A DNA stretch of 64,000 nucleotides from Drosophila persimilis (GCF_003286085.1 NW_020825346.1:620001-684000), one strand, 5' to 3'. Positions 48,419 to 61,692 are shown, numbered from the stretch's first letter. Notes: generated by a model from the letters alone, not told the origin. A program made the numbers and translations.

Positions 48419-50805
48419 TCAATGTCCTGCCGGCTGTGTGGTGGGCCAGGCGATCTTGGCATCGATCCGCTTGTAGGCGAGCATACAGTGCTTGCCCTTG
48501 GCCGCCAGGCGGGCATCCTGCGGGCACTCGGCGTCGCTGAGGAGCGTCTCCTCGCCGTCGACCAGCTTGAAGAGGGCATAATCCTGCGGATTGGTGATCC
48601 GTGCCTTATGGGCAATAATCCGGCACACCTCGCGCGTGGTCGTGTGCGGTCGCACGGGCAGTGTTCGGGTCTGCAGCGAGCCGTTGCATTCATCCGGAAT
48701 GATCACCCGCAGCACGCTGGAGCATGCGGGCAGGCAGCTGGAGCGCCACTGTGTGGAACGAAAAAAAGTAGAGAAGAGATTAGCTTCAAGCCACCCAAAA
48801 TGAAGGGAGGTGTGTACTCACGTCTAGGGATCCGCTGCCGCTTTCGCCCTCGGAGGCCATGAACGTCTTAAGCACCTGGACGGCGCTGCAGAGGGCGGTG
48901 AGGTAGTAGCCCGGCTCCCCATTGAGCAGCGTCGGCTGGAGCAGGCCCCACATGAACTCGGCCTCAATCTCGGCCCCAACAAAGCCGCACTTGGCCACCA
49001 CATAGACGAGCACGGGCAGGAAGTCGTCGGCACCCAGCTGTTGGCCGCGGGGACAGCCCGTGGCATCGAACACCGTCGATATGACGCACAGGAAAAGCTC
49101 AAGCTTGTCCAGCGGCAGTTCCGCCTCCTGCAGGCGCAGCAGCAGGTTCGCAATCAGTCGCAGGGCCGTCTGCGAGGGCGGGGTGACCGTGGGCCGGATG
49201 CCAAAGTCGGCCGCCTCACGCTCGCAGGCATAGCGCACGTTCTGGACCAGCAGCTGAATGTCCTCGCTGCGCGTATAGTAGTCCACGAAGATCCCGTAGA
49301 GATGCTCGCGCAGCGGCAGCACCACCAGCTGGTGCATCACCGTCTCCAGCATGGCGTCCAGGTTGAGGAACTCGTCGGCCTTCAGTCGGCCGCGGGCCGA
49401 CTCCAGCTCGGCATGGAACTTGCCCTCGCCGTGCTTCACGAGATAGTTCTTCATGCCGCTCATGAACTGTCGCATGTTGCGCATCACCACCTGGGGCGCC
49501 GCCTCGCGGGACTCCTTCGTGCAGCTGATGAAGTTCTCGATGTTGCGGGCAAAGGTGGAGCTGGGGTCCTGGGCCAGCTGGAGCGTGTACGCGCGCAGGG
49601 AGTCGCCGGGGCCGCTGCTCTGAATGTTCATCTTGTTGCGGGGGTGACCTGCAAGAAAGCAATTACAAGGATTAGGATTTGGCATTAGTTCGCCTCGCCC
49701 ATCGCCCATCGCCCATCCCTGAACCCAACCTCAATCCTCCCTCCACTGGAATCCCTGTCTTACCAACGATTAGCTCACACAGTAGCCGGAGCAGGCGGCG
49801 CAGGAGATAGCAACAGCCACGTTTCCGGCAATAGTCCTCATCGGCGCACTCGCAGCCCCGGCGATAGCGTCGATAGAGACGACGGCTCTGGCCCTGGAGG
49901 GCCAATCCCCAGGCGCGGAACTCCACGATGTGCGTTATGTTGAGCAGAATATTGCCCCGCTCGTCCAGGTGGAAGAACTGCTTGATGTCGTAGTGATCGC
50001 AGGTGTTGAGCTCTCCAGGATGACAGCTGTCCGTGTCCCTGTGTAGCTCTTGGGTGCTGGTTACGGCGGGCGGCTCCGCCGTGGGATTGGGGCATTTGCC
50101 GATGGCCCCCATTATGGAGCCAGCGAGTGCCTCAGTCTTTAGTTGTGTGCGATTGATGCGGCAGTCTTTGAGCACCTGTTGCGGACAGGTGGCCGTCGTG
50201 GTGGCCGGCCCATGGGGCGCCAAGGAGCCGCTGCTGCTGAGGGACAGGCTGCTGCTGGCATATTTCGACTTTTTACAGAGCACGGAACTCGGGGACGCCT
50301 GCTCCTGTCCCATGCCCTGGCTGGGCAGTGCAATCCCCGTCTGAATGTTGTCGACAAAGAGCAGCTCCAGGAACTTGCGCTTGCGTCTGCGCTTTGCTGG
50401 CTTTTCCTTTATTTCTATGGAGTCCAAGCCAGAGCCAGGCAGATCTGATTGCGACTGCGACTGTGGCTGAGTTCTCTGCTGCAGCAGCTCCTCCTCAAAG
50501 TCCGCGGAAAAGTAATTCCCCTGCGGCGGATGCTCGATGATCTCCCACTCGGCCATGATGCTGAGGAACATGGCCTCCTCCTTGTAGTGTCGCACATGGT
50601 CCGGATCGTGAAAGAACTCCTCCGGCTCCAGTCGCTCGATGCGCTGCTCATCCAAGCTGCTCAGCGATTTCGACATGTCTGGTTTACCATTCACATTGCC
50701 ATCCTTGTCTTTGTCCTTATCTGTATCCTTATCCTTATCCTGATCCCGATCTGATTCCGATTGGCTCCCGGTCTGTGCACGCGACGATCTTCTGAACCAG
50801 CTCAT
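48419..50805 (-). CDS. spri: sprint, short isoform with VPS9 and RA domains
   Basis: Three exons, 50805-49764, 49648-48822 and 48748-48419, give 732 aa. The first exon has its own ATG after an in-frame stop and its own TATA promoter. It starts MSWFRRSSRAQ, has a charged Asp/Lys repeat, and ends in the basic cysteine-rich CECADEDYCRKRGCCYLLRRLL. The second exon carries the VPS9 Rab5 exchange domain (LVVLPLREHLYGIFVDYY, GADDFLPVLVYVVAKCGF, GEPGYYLTALCSAVQVLKTF), with the catalytic Asp and Tyr in place. The last exon is a Ras-association domain (LRVIIPDECNGSLQTRTLPV, REVCRIIAHKARI, YALFKLVDGEETLLSDAECP). Sprint is the fly RIN protein, linking Ras and receptor tyrosine kinase signals to Rab5 endocytosis. 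The short form lacks the SH2 domain. Confidence 0.85.
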
Positions 50806-53800
50806 GATGGATTCTCAAGCGATTTTTGCCAGCTAATACGAATTGGCGGAAACGCAGGTTTCTCATCGGCACACGCGAATGCAGATGCAGATGCGGATGC
50901 GGATCGATTGGCGATTGTGTTCCAACTTGGCCTCTGTCTATCGATAACGGGCGGCGTGCTCCTCTGTACCGCTTTCTCTTGGATTCGCTTCTCAATTGTA
51001 AATCTCTGTGTTCTGTGTTCTCTGTTCTCCGTTCTCTGCTGTTGCTGCTGCTCTAAACGCGCCCAATGCAAAACTAATTCTGAACTTCATTTGCATTAGT
51101 TTATAAGACCGCAACGACGTCGACTGCGGCGGCAGCGGCAGCGGCATTGGCAGCGACCGCGACTGCGACAGCGGAACGGCGCCGTCACGGACTGCACTGC
51201 CCGCGGGTCTACCGAACAAAAGATAGCAAAAAGCCAGCCTCCTACAGCCCGCTCGCTCAGCCCATATCCATTCTATATACTCGCAATGCACGCGGATAAT
51301 TTCTTGTAATCTCCTTTGCAGGTAGAAATTATGCAAGATCTGATCCTTTTCCGGGAATTTCCGGTTGCTTTCCAGCCCCCTTTTGTAGGTACAGTTGCGC
51401 AAGCTATCGCCGCACGGCCTCTGAGTCGTCGCCGAGGATGCCATGACTCAAGTGGAAATCGGGGGCAGGCCCCAGCCCCAGTATGAGCCATCGACCGGGG
51501 TGAATCCCAGTCCCAAGTCGCCCGAAAACCCACTACAATCCAAGCCAAAACAATCATTCTGACACGTGTTCGGCCAGGGACTGCAGGTAGTGATATTTTT
51601 GCCCATTCCGAGTACCTGTGCCGCTTTTGCCAGTCAATGATTGAGCCATTTCAGGGTGTCGGGTAGATCTCAACAGGTTAGTATCTGTCGGCCACTTCTG
51701 TCTGGCTTATCAGGGCCCCTACTTTGCATAGACACGCTGGCTGGCCCGCTAGGAGTCGATTATGTTCGATGCAGTTCGATTCTGTTGTAATGGAACGCTT
51801 GAATTGCATCAGCGTTTTAGGACTTGTGTCTGATGCGCAATTCGGAAAGACCTTAAAAATTTGAAATGGAGGTTTATAGGTTAGGGTTGAGGGTACAGCC
51901 CCAGATGAAAGGCATTCCATGGTCTTCCTGCTGGAGAGGGAGAGACCTTGGTGGGATCAGTGAACCCCGTGGATTTATTTTTTAGTAGATTTTCCTAAAG
52001 ATTTACATATCTTATCATGGCGTTCCCACCTTTGCCAGCCCAATTCGCGGCTATAGGCTTTTACAATGCCCAAAACCAAACAAATGGCACTACAAACGCC
52101 AGCAGAACGCCAGCAGAACGGCAGCAGAACAGCGACTGCGACCGCGACTCTGTTGCCCTTTTTAGCACGTGTGAATTGGGGTGGACCGCATAGAGTGAGT
52201 TTTAAGATGAGACCATAACCAGAACCAGAACCAGAACTAGAACCAGAAATAGATTTCGCGCGGCCGTCTGTTTGCATTTCATCAGTTTGGATGCCTTTGT
52301 TGTCTGGACGATGGTTTGTTTTGTTGCTGTTTGCCATACAGTGACCCAAAAATAGATGCCACTTCCACATTACACACGTGTACACACCAGCCAGGCATGC
52401 GTGTGTGCACTATATACACACACTATATCAATTACGCATCCCATTCAGACAGAACTTCACTCAATGTTCGGAGCGGTAAAAATCGCGCACGCTGATAAAA
52501 ACGAACGAAGGCGGCATCGGTTTACATTCCAAAGTGCGAGACGCGGGCAGAACTGCAGCAGCGCAGCGTCGCGCCGCTCTCGGACTCTTACTCTCTTTCG
52601 CTCTCTCTCTCTCTCTCTCTCTACATACGAAAACTTATCAAATTTTGTTTGGTTTCTGCCAGAGCGGGCGGGCTAACTGCGACGCAGAAATAGTCACTGC
52701 GGACATCGCTGGACATCGGCATCGGCATCGGGATCGGAATTGGGTTCGGCCTCAAAGTCGTTGCGCGGCAGATAAGTTTCGGCAAGGCTTTGTAGTCTGC
52801 TGCTACTGATGCTGCTGCTTCTGCTGCTGTTGCTGCTGCTGCATTGTGATAAGCAGCGATGTCGTCGCTGGATTCCAGTTGGAACCGGCGGCGGCAGGCG
52901 ATGGACAGAGCGGAGGGCAGAAAAAAGAGTTGACGATGCGGGTCCATACTGTACTGTACTGCACTGTACCATCGGCAAAGCGGTCAGGGCTCACGTGCTG
53001 CGACAATACGATACTCAGCCGAGTACTGATCTGCATATACGAGTTATCGATGAAATATCGAGGGAGAGAACCCCCCTCAACTGATATTCATCTTCTGAAA
53101 ACCCTAGTCATCGGTGCGTCAAAGAGTACGCATTCATTTGTTGTTTGTTTTTGTTTTCCGCTGTTCCGCTGCTCCGCTGTTCCGCTGCTCCGCGAGTGTT
53201 CCCCGTGCACTCAATCGATCCAATCGATCCAATCGATGACGATGACGATGCCAGCAGCGGCTACAATCAGCGGGCTCGTGCTTTTGTTTAGTCAACTTCT
53301 CAAATTGTCCATGGTGGCCATGGATGGACGTTCCGTTCTGTTCTGTTTTGTTTTGTATGGATTGGAGCGTATGATGCAACAATAACAACTGATTGCAATT
53401 GAGCGTGATCTTACTATTGTCAGCGTAGAGTGTAGTCATCATCATCATCGTAATACTAAATGCTGTAAACTCGTATATATACTATGTACATTACGCACAC
53501 GAGACGACGATGAATGCGAGACGAAGGTGCGTGGATGGTCCGGTCCGATAAGAGCTCAATCGAGGGGTATTTCAATCTGAATTGACACACATTTGCTTTG
53601 AGATTGTCTCCTTAATGTGGAATGGTGGAATTTCCAGAACCATCACCTATTCAGATTAAGATCTTTGTAGAAGATCATGAAGCATCATGAAAGGTAGATT
53701 TTAATATGAAAAGAGCCAAATATCAACTGGTAATATAGAAGGCATCTAACGAGATGGTTCCATGAACCAATTTCATTTCATAAACTTTGGATTCAATTCT

Positions 53801-56800
53801 AGTTGGTGTTCAGAACGTGCCCACCCAAAAAACCTATCGAATCTGGAACCGAAGATGCTGAGAAAAGGAATTACTGGTCGCTCAGCTTGTGGCAGTGAAA
53901 GTTCCGCTCGTAGCCGGCCCGTGTGATTTTGTATTTTGTTATTGGATTCTGGGAACCGATTCAGCGCTGGGGCAAGCTGATTCTTTGATCAGCACATTGT
54001 TGAATTTAGACAGATTTCATTTCGTGCCAGGATGCGCAGGATCCCAGGGCTGTGATAGGTAATGGTCCGAGTCTGAGTCAGCTTCAGTTGGCTGTATCCT
54101 TGGGTGATCCGTGATCCGTGATCCATGATTCTCCGGCAGCGTTTCCGACTCACCCTTAGAAACCCCCCGCGCTTCCCATTGCGCTTGATACCCTCAGCAA
54201 ATACTCACATAACACTTCACGATCCCGATCCCGCATGCTCGGATTCCTCAGAATGGTGGCCACTTTGGGTCGACTGGTGGCCTTGCCGCTGCAATTGTTG
54301 TGGTTGTGGTGTCCAGCACCGTTCCTGTTGGCCTTGAGCGTGTCCTGGTTGCAGCTGCTGGTGCTGCCGTCTTTGGTGCTGCTGAGTTCCTCGACAATGG
54401 TATCGTCCTCGGACAGGGCGGGCCTGCACTTGGACAGATGAATGGTGTCCGAATTGAGGGTGGTGTCTGTGGGGGCACAAGCAGATTAGATGGGGCCTTA
54501 GATACACCTGGGGAGCCACTCACCGTCATGGGGAAGGAACGAGTCCCACTGGGACGAGTCCCAGGGCTCTGAGAATATGGTGCCATCGTCGGACTGGGCC
54601 GAATCGATGCCACCGAACATCGAGTTCTGGCAGAAGACATTGTCGTACGAGGAGAGGCGACACCCGCCGTTCTGGCTCTGGAATGACTTCTGGCTGCCGC
54701 TGCCCTCCTTCTCCTGGCCCTGGACCAGCGGCTGTAGTGGAGCAGTAGCGGTAGCGTTAGCGGCCATCGTCTGCGGTGGCGTCGAGCAGCGCACCAGCTC
54801 CGGCAGATTGAGGTCCGGCAGTCGCTTGGCAATGATCTGGTGGACCGTCAGTGGCGACCTCTTCTTGCCCTGGCCCCCATCCCTTTCGCGTCCCAGCGAG
54901 TTCTCCTTCTCCTGCCACTCGTGCACAGAGGCGTCGTATGCCTCTCCTGCCGTGTCCTGCTTGGCCATAAACTCCCAGCTGCTGTCCAGCTGCCAGTGAT
55001 CGATGCGATTGCGTGGCCGCTTTGTCGTTGGCTGCTGCTGCTGCGGCTTCTGCTTCAGCTCGTCCAGGCTGCCGGCCAGCTTCTCCAGGTCGCTGGGCAG
55101 CAGCAGAGCGGCCGTCGTGCCACCCAGACCTCCCTTGAGCGGCTCCGAGTGTCGCTGGTTGGCGTGCATCACCTGGCTGCGATGCTGGCGCCGCAGTATG
55201 GCCGTGGCCGCACTGGTCACGCCCGCCTGTCGCAGTGCATCCGCCGGCTCCGCGTAAAAGGGACTGCCCTGCTTGCTGCGCGATCCCGGGGTCTGTGCCG
55301 CTGTCGGGGTCGTGTCTCCGCCATCGTCCGCCGGCTCGGTTAGGGACTGCGTCATGGCTGGCGGCACCGCTGCCTGCCCGCCGGCTAGGCTCAGATTTGT
55401 CAAGAGCAGGCCGGCCCGAGAGCGTGGCGGCGCATCGCCCGAGAACTGCAACAGCTGCTGGCTGCTGTCCTTGGCGATGGTCTCCTCCTCGCACGGCGTC
55501 AAATGCGGCAGTGTTTGGGCTGTGGGTGTGCTGGCTAAGGATAGAGAGAGAGAGGTAGATAGTTAGAGAGAGAGAGAGAGCGGATAGACGGGCGCCACTT
55601 ACGTGTCTCGGCCAGCAGATCGGGTCGACGGTTCATCACCCCTGGGTGGTCCTGGGGCGTTGGCTTGAAGCTGGTCAAGAGACTGGCCCTGTCGCTGGGA
55701 TCGTGCGACCACACATCCTCGTAGTCGCTGATCTTGTCGCTGAGGGCGCTGGCGCAGTACTGCAGCGGGGGGCTCTCGAGTATGTCCGACTCCTTGTAGT
55801 GCTGTGACTCCTTGCCGGCCCGTGATTTGCGCGACTTGCCACCGCCACCGCCTCCGCCGCTGCTGCTGCTGTTGGGCGTCTGCGGCGAGAGGATCTTCCT
55901 GTGGCTGGAGTCGCGGCTCGAGTGCAGCTGCCAGCGGCTGTCGTTGGTGGAGGAGGAGCCCTGCGAGGACAGCGTGTCCTTGCACTCGCCCTCGGGCGAC
56001 AGGCGCTTGGAGAACGTCTGGAAGGTGGCGGCCTGGCCATTGAGCAAAGCGTTGAAGGGGTTACTGGAGGCGGGCGTAGTCACCTCCACAAACTTGCCCC
56101 CGGTGCTGCCTCCGATGCCACCCCCTCCTACGCTGCCGCCATTGCCGCTATCCATCGAGAATGTCACGGTGGTGGTCACCGTGAAGTTACTGTTCCCATT
56201 ACTCAGCTGATCCGGCGAGTGGGGCTTGGACCAGCGCAGCGGTGGCGCCGGCGGCTTGAGATTCAATGTGTTCGGCGGCTTCGGACGCTGCGGACGCACC
56301 TGATCGACTGTCCCGACTGTCCCTGCTCCTCCCGTCTCGATGGGCAGCACCTTGAAGGTGCTCATCTGCTGCTGGCCGACGGCTGCCGCCGGCCCGGCCA
56401 GGGGGCTGGAGACAAGCGTTGGCGGCGGCACGCCTGGCGGCAGATACGCCCCGGCTGGCCCCTGGCCCTCCACGGGCGACATGGTCAGAATGACCGAGTC
56501 CACGGAGTTGGGGCTCAGCAGCTGCATGTGCTGGCCCCCGCTGGTGGTGAACGAGCTCATGCTGGAGTTTGTCGTGTCCGACGGAGTGCCCGCCTGGCTG
56601 AAGAACCCCAGGCTGCCGTTTCCGTTTCCGTTGCCATTGGCGTTCCCGTTCCCGTTGCCGGTCGCACCGTTTGCCGGGGGCTTTGGGGCTGCATCGCTGA
56701 AGAAGGTGGCCGTGCCCAGGCCGCTCGTCTCGGTGAGGGAGAGCGGCGACTTGGCGTCCAGCAGCATCATCAGCAGGTCCTGGGGCGTTGCCCTCGCGGG

Positions 56801-57133
56801 ACCCACCGGCGTGGGCGGACCCAGGACGGCGGGACTGCTGGCATAGCTCCAGAACTCCTGGCCGAGCAGGGCCAGCGAGGAGAGCTTCTTGCGATTGTTG
56901 GCCTCCCGCAGCACCCGCGGCAGCCTCAGCTGGACGGGCAGCTCATCGCAGCACTGGGCGTAGTGGGCGATCAGTGCCGGTATCGACGCGAACGTGAACC
57001 GCGAGCTCTCCAGGCTGAGGACGTTGTCGTGCGACTGGATCAGATAGTGCTCGATGTAGGGGCCCGTGTCCTGGGGCAGGCGCACCGACACGGCCATCGT
57101 GTTCGGCTGACTGGAGCCGCGCACAATGAACGT
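48419..57133 (-). CDS. spri: sprint, long SH2-containing isoform (5' part outside window)
   Basis: Exons in the window: 57133-55603, 55534-54524, 54466-54209, then 49648-48822 and 48748-48419, shared with the short form. The 54209 exon ends in phase 1 (TTA T) and joins the 49648 exon directly, giving VLCHPRNK, so the 50805-49764 exon is skipped. The part seen is 1318 aa. It opens inside the SH2 domain (TFIVRGSSQPNTMAVSVRLP, with the FIVR phosphotyrosine-binding Arg; then HYLIQSHDNVL and FASIPALIAHYAQ). The helix-A part of SH2 must come from an exon farther right that I did not find before 64000. Long Ser/Pro/Gly-rich linkers follow, then SEDDTIVEEL, VPS9 and RA. All junctions are GT-AG and close in frame. 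Confidence 0.85.
51077..51105 (-). promoter_or_regulatory. TATA box of the sprint short isoform
   Basis: Minus strand TATAAA at 51105-51100, with a TCAG initiator-like sequence about 22-24 bp downstream and roughly 275 bp of leader before the ATG at 50805. The position fits an internal promoter for the exon 50805-49764, which has no usable upstream acceptor. Confidence 0.45.
51110..54208 (-). other. Intron of sprint long isoform
   Basis: Intronic to the long transcript and upstream of the short-isoform promoter. It contains CT, CTG and CAATCGATC microsatellites (52600-52620, 52800-52845, 53210-53240) and no supported exon. An alanine-rich open frame near 52650-52950 is driven by the CTG repeat. 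Confidence 0.5.
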
Positions 57134-58560
57134 CTGCGAAGTGGACAGAAAAGTGCCGAATGAAAGTGAGTAATATCCAGAGAATTATTCAACAGTTAAG
57201 TGAGTCTTTTGCGTTAAATGTTGCGTTCACAATTCGCCCATAAATTCCCACTTATGGATGATAAATCTACCCTCCCTGTGCCCCTGTGTGCCCCCACCCC
57301 CTGTTGGCATTCCATTGCATGCAACAATGACTTCCTCTTCGTCTGCATTCCCTGCTCCCTTCTCTCCGCGCCACTTCGTGTTGGAAAAACTTTGCAGACG
57401 CTGCGACAAATCGCGAAGTTGGCGCTGGCCTGTGGCAAGGGATGCCCGGCCAAGGGATGGCATCTTGAGCATCGAGAGACCTGGTCAAGTGTGGCCAGGA
57501 CCGTCCGGACCCGACCCGCACCGCCCCGCCCCGCCCAGCCCTGCTGCTAATCGTCTGTGAAAACTTTTCATAATGAGAATTGTACTTAAAGTCACGCACA
57601 AAGACCCAAGAATGGCCATTCCCGAATCCAAAATCGCCCCCAATTCACCCTGGGCCCGATTTTGATTCAAGCCACAAAATGTTATCCCTACAAAGATTCG
57701 TCGATTCAATTTTATTAAAAGTTAGCCAGAATCGAAGACGATTTGCCAGCTCTACAAAGTCTTAAGATGGTTTTCAAAGTGCTATCCTTCAGTTCCATCT
57801 GCACTATTCCACCTTCAGATGGGTTGTTGCGATATGATATTTATAAGTAGGCATTTACTATCTTTAATACATCCTATGAAACCTTTTAATTACGTTCTGA
57901 ACCGGTTGATTTATATGTAAAAGAACTGTTTGTTTCCCTAGATATTCCTTCGTTCGAAATTGTAGATTTTTCCAGGCAGTTCCAAGTTATTTATACGTAT
58001 TATAAGCCAATCCGCTTAGCCCTATGTACCACCTTTAAGGGTCGTATAACCCAACTTTAACTCCCTTTTTCATTTCACCTTATCCCTCAAGCTAATAGCA
58101 TGTAATATTTACCATCACCTAAACTTAACAAACTTGTAATTTCTCTTCTTTAATGATATTCCTGCTTATCAGATAATTGTTAATTAATAAATAAATATTA
58201 CAGTCCAACTTTGAAGTCGAGGCGTAGAATATTCGTAGAATATATGTATCATTGCAGTGTTCTTTATATAGAAAATTTCGTTCTTTGGAAGTTTGTAATA
58301 GAGGAAGTTCGAGTCTTCTGAATTTAGGTTTTTTTGGGATTCAGTAAGGCAGTAAGGCATCCTTCTAAGGATGGCCATGTGTTTGTAGGAATACAAAACC
58401 AAAGTTTCCAAAAGACTGTATGCTTTCTACTGCTTATGCTGGCGGGTAGTTCCTGTGGCACTATTTTCATCTGTGTGCTGGTCGAATGATCGCCTTAGAG
58501 CATGTTCGAAGCGAGTCTCTTAGAGGTGGATATTTAGAGCGTACATATTGGTTCAGCAAA

Positions 58561-58843
58561 GCGGGCTTTAGGCGGGCTTCAGGCAGGCTTCAGGCGGGCT
58601 TCAGGCGGGCTTCAGGCGGGCTTCAGGCGGGCTTCAGGCGGGCTTCAGGCGGGCTTCAGGCGGGCTTCAGGCGGGCTTCAGGCGGGCTTCAGGCGGGCTT
58701 CAGGCGGGCTTCAGGCGGGCTTCAGGCGGGCTTCAGGCGGGCTTCAGGCGGGCTTTAATCGGGCTTCAGGCGGGCTTCAGGCGGGCTTCAGGCGGGCTTC
58801 AGGCGGGCTTCAGACGGGCTTCAGGCGGGCTTCAGACGGGCTC
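58561..58843. repeat. 11-bp minisatellite
   Basis: About 25 copies of GGCGGGCTTCA, highly regular with a few variants (GGCAGGCTTCA, TTTAATCGGGCTTCA, AGACGGGCTTCA near the ends). Because 11 is not a multiple of three, all frames cycle through the same peptide and stay open for many copies; this is not a gene. It lies within the sprint intron. Confidence 0.95.
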
Positions 58844-59988
58844 CAAGTGTGATCGAACATGTTGTATCATGCACAATGTTGGCGCACTGATCGGCTGGCA
58901 CGTGCCGCGGCCTTCGGCATCTTTGGCATCTTCGGCTTCGGCTTGCCATTGAAGAGGAATTAAGACGGAAATGCTTTCGGGGCGAGAGCTTCTCAAGTGG
59001 TTTTTCCCTCTCCTCTCCGCTCCCCTCCGCTCTCTGCTCGGCTCTGTCTCTCTTTCTCTCTTTGTCTGTCGCCCGGCAGTGCATTGTTGTGTTTGCTTTT
59101 CAATTTCGCAGCAACGCAGCAACCCCAAAAGCATGCAATTATACGTGTAAGTATACCCCCTCCCCACTCTCCACTCCCCCCGCCACCCCTTCACAGTATT
59201 CGTATTATTCTCCTGTATATATGTATTTATGGAAGTATGTATAATTTTTTGTTTCCCTTCTTGAGATTTCAATAAATGCCAGGGCACCCGGGGGTTCGGG
59301 GGTTTCAGGGGGTGCACCCTGCGGCGTTGTTTATGATTTCTGTGCGAGTGGTGCACAATTTTTCAATAAGCAGTTGAAAGAAGATGATTCTCTGGGATTC
59401 CTGTGCCCCCATTACCCAACCCCTACCCCTACCCCTCCCCATTCCCCTCCTTCACAATGAATCGAGTGGGGTTCATGGGGGGCTCTAAACATTTGGGGTT
59501 GGATTGTTGATTTGATTTAGCTGCAACGTTTTTAAAGCATACTTTTTCGGGTGGCTTTCTGATTCCATTACAGCCACAGGAAGCCAGAGGAGACAACAGT
59601 CCAGTGCCGAGCATTTTATACTGATTTAATAATGCGGTCACAAAGGCACCATCGCTTGAAGGGGAAGCCGTGTCCATCGAGAGTTTGACCATCAGGAAAA
59701 TGCAATTTATAGAAATCACGAAACAGGCAGACAGACAGACAGACAGACAGCGAGACAGAGAAGGAGGCACAAAAATTACCGTAAAAATGCCCTAACAAGA
59801 TGGGAGACAAACAAAAATGAAAAAAGGAAAGGAAAAATCCAATGGAAAGCAGGAGAAAGCGGCTTCAAGGAAAGTAAAACGTTGGCAGCCAAAGGATAAT
59901 GCACAAAGGTTGCCCAAGGATACTCGGATTCTAACACAGACAGAGACAGAGACAGGGAGAGAATGAGAGAACATACAATTGTCAGATA

Positions 59989-60357
59989 CAGTGCGTTTCA
60001 GTAAGGTTAAATGATGGGCACGTACCCATCGTGCTACCATCGCTCCGAGATAGATTCGTCGGCAACCGACTGAAAAGTGCCAAAGAGCATGCCCGAGAAT
60101 GCAAAAACATAGTACATGTCGTGTGCATGACGGGGCACATAGATTGCAGTTCGATTCGAGACAGAGAATGCAAAAACCAAGTACATTTCGTGTGCATGAC
60201 GAGGCATATTGCTTCTTCTTGCTGCTATCGTGGCTGCCTCTCATGAACCTCTTCAGAAGTTGGACAGTGAACTCAAAATATATTTACTGCGTAAATATTT
60301 ATTGTACTGCCTTTCCTTGTCTTCTCTACAGCGCCTTATAGTTTTCGCAACGCACTG
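59989..60357. mobile_element. TA-flanked inverted-repeat element (Tc1/mariner-type MITE candidate)
   Basis: 369 bp starting CAGTGCGTT and ending AACGCACTG, exact 9-bp inverted termini (10 bp if the flanking A/T is counted), directly flanked by TA on both sides (59987-59988 and 60358-60359). A CAGT start with TA target duplication is the signature of Tc1/mariner elements. It has no transposase frame. Inside are two direct repeats of about 47 bp (60095-60141 and 60164-60210, sharing GAGAATGCAAAAAC and CGTGTGCATGACG). Confidence 0.65.
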
Positions 60358-61692
60358 TAGCAGTGCGTATGCAGTGTGGGATTGAGTGTTCGGCATTCAC
60401 GAATGTGTCTGAGTGCCTGCATTTTATTGGCTCGAATTGACAAATTTCATTTGGTGACCGAACAATAAAAAGGCGTTACGGCATTTGGCCACAGAATACA
60501 CACCCAATATATCATTTATAAAGATACATATACAATATGCAGCCGTTTATATTATATGTTAGACGTGCTTAAGTATTTCCATTGGTTTTAGCTGCTCTGA
60601 AAGCGACTTCCTTTCCCTCAAGGTGTACAGGTGTACGCCTTTTATGTGCATTCCATTTTGCAGACGCTTCCATGTGAGAGGACTCCTCTTTTCTTTGCCA
60701 TTTGCCCATTGCCATTTGTATGCTTTTAGGCATCGTCTGGCGCATAAGAAGGCCCAAGGAAGGCCTACAAATGCATTTTTGCACTCTGCAGTTCATTGAC
60801 TCCTTCAGCCAGCCAGCTCTGGGTTCGGGTCCGGGTCCGGGTCCGGGTCCAGTTCCTGTTCCAGGTCCTGGTGTGCACTTTTCCCCATCACCTCGAATGA
60901 ATGCGGTTTCGGTGACCGCAAAACACACACAGAGCCGACGCCTGGTTTAATTTCCTGCTTGCATTTCAATTACCATGTCCATGGGATTTGCACAATTGAG
61001 GCAGAGATGCGGCAGCCTATTCGTCCAATAAGTCTGAGACTTCAAGCAGCAACTGATTAGGAAGGTCTTCAATTATTTACCAACAAATCAGGTGATTTCT
61101 AGGCGGAATCGTGTTAGTTTTTATCTAGTTATATTCATACGTCTATAAATTCTTAAGTAAATCGAAAGAATGGCTTCCGGATCAGAGGGTTTCCGTATGA
61201 TTCGTACCATTCGTTGTAGGAATAGGGAGGGATATTCGTTTCGAGCTGAAAACTGATCGAAAACTTGTTTGATTTTTAAAGAAAATTTAATTAAAATTTA
61301 AGTTATAAAACTTTTTAAATCTTTAAATTCTCTTGGAAATTTTGTTTTAATAATCGTTTCACGGCTGCTACATATTGCCAAGATTAATATCAGGGATCAA
61401 AAATAAAAGTTAAGGGTTCAAAAAGGGTTCAAAAAAAAAAATATCCTAAATAAATAAATTTTTTTTAGATTTTTGTTGTTTTAATTTAAGAATTCATTTC
61501 TGCTGAACTTTTTGTTTAAGCTTTCTTTTAGATATTTTCATTTGCCTTTCTCCCACTTTCACTCACTCTCTCTCGCTCTCCCTCTCTCACTCTTTGCTGC
61601 CGTATAATCATTTATCTCTTTGCATTTATTTTGCATTTAATTGCATGTAAATTATTGTGCAATGGCCAGCACATGCCGCGTAATGTTCGCAC

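Noticed and set aside
52621-52947. Ala-rich minus-strand frame as an extra sprint exon
   Set aside because: Alanine run comes from a CTG microsatellite, and no phase-compatible splice sites were found; the flanking exons already join in phase.
55901-57163. 420-codon plus-strand frame antisense to sprint
   Set aside because: The sprint minus-strand frame has SH2 homology and proper splice phases; the antisense peptide lacks any recognised motif.
58486-58758. Repeat protein frame over the minisatellite
   Set aside because: An 11-bp unit gives an open frame by periodicity; no gene structure around it.
58561-58843. CRISPR-like array
   Set aside because: Pure head-to-tail 11-bp units without spacers in an animal genome.
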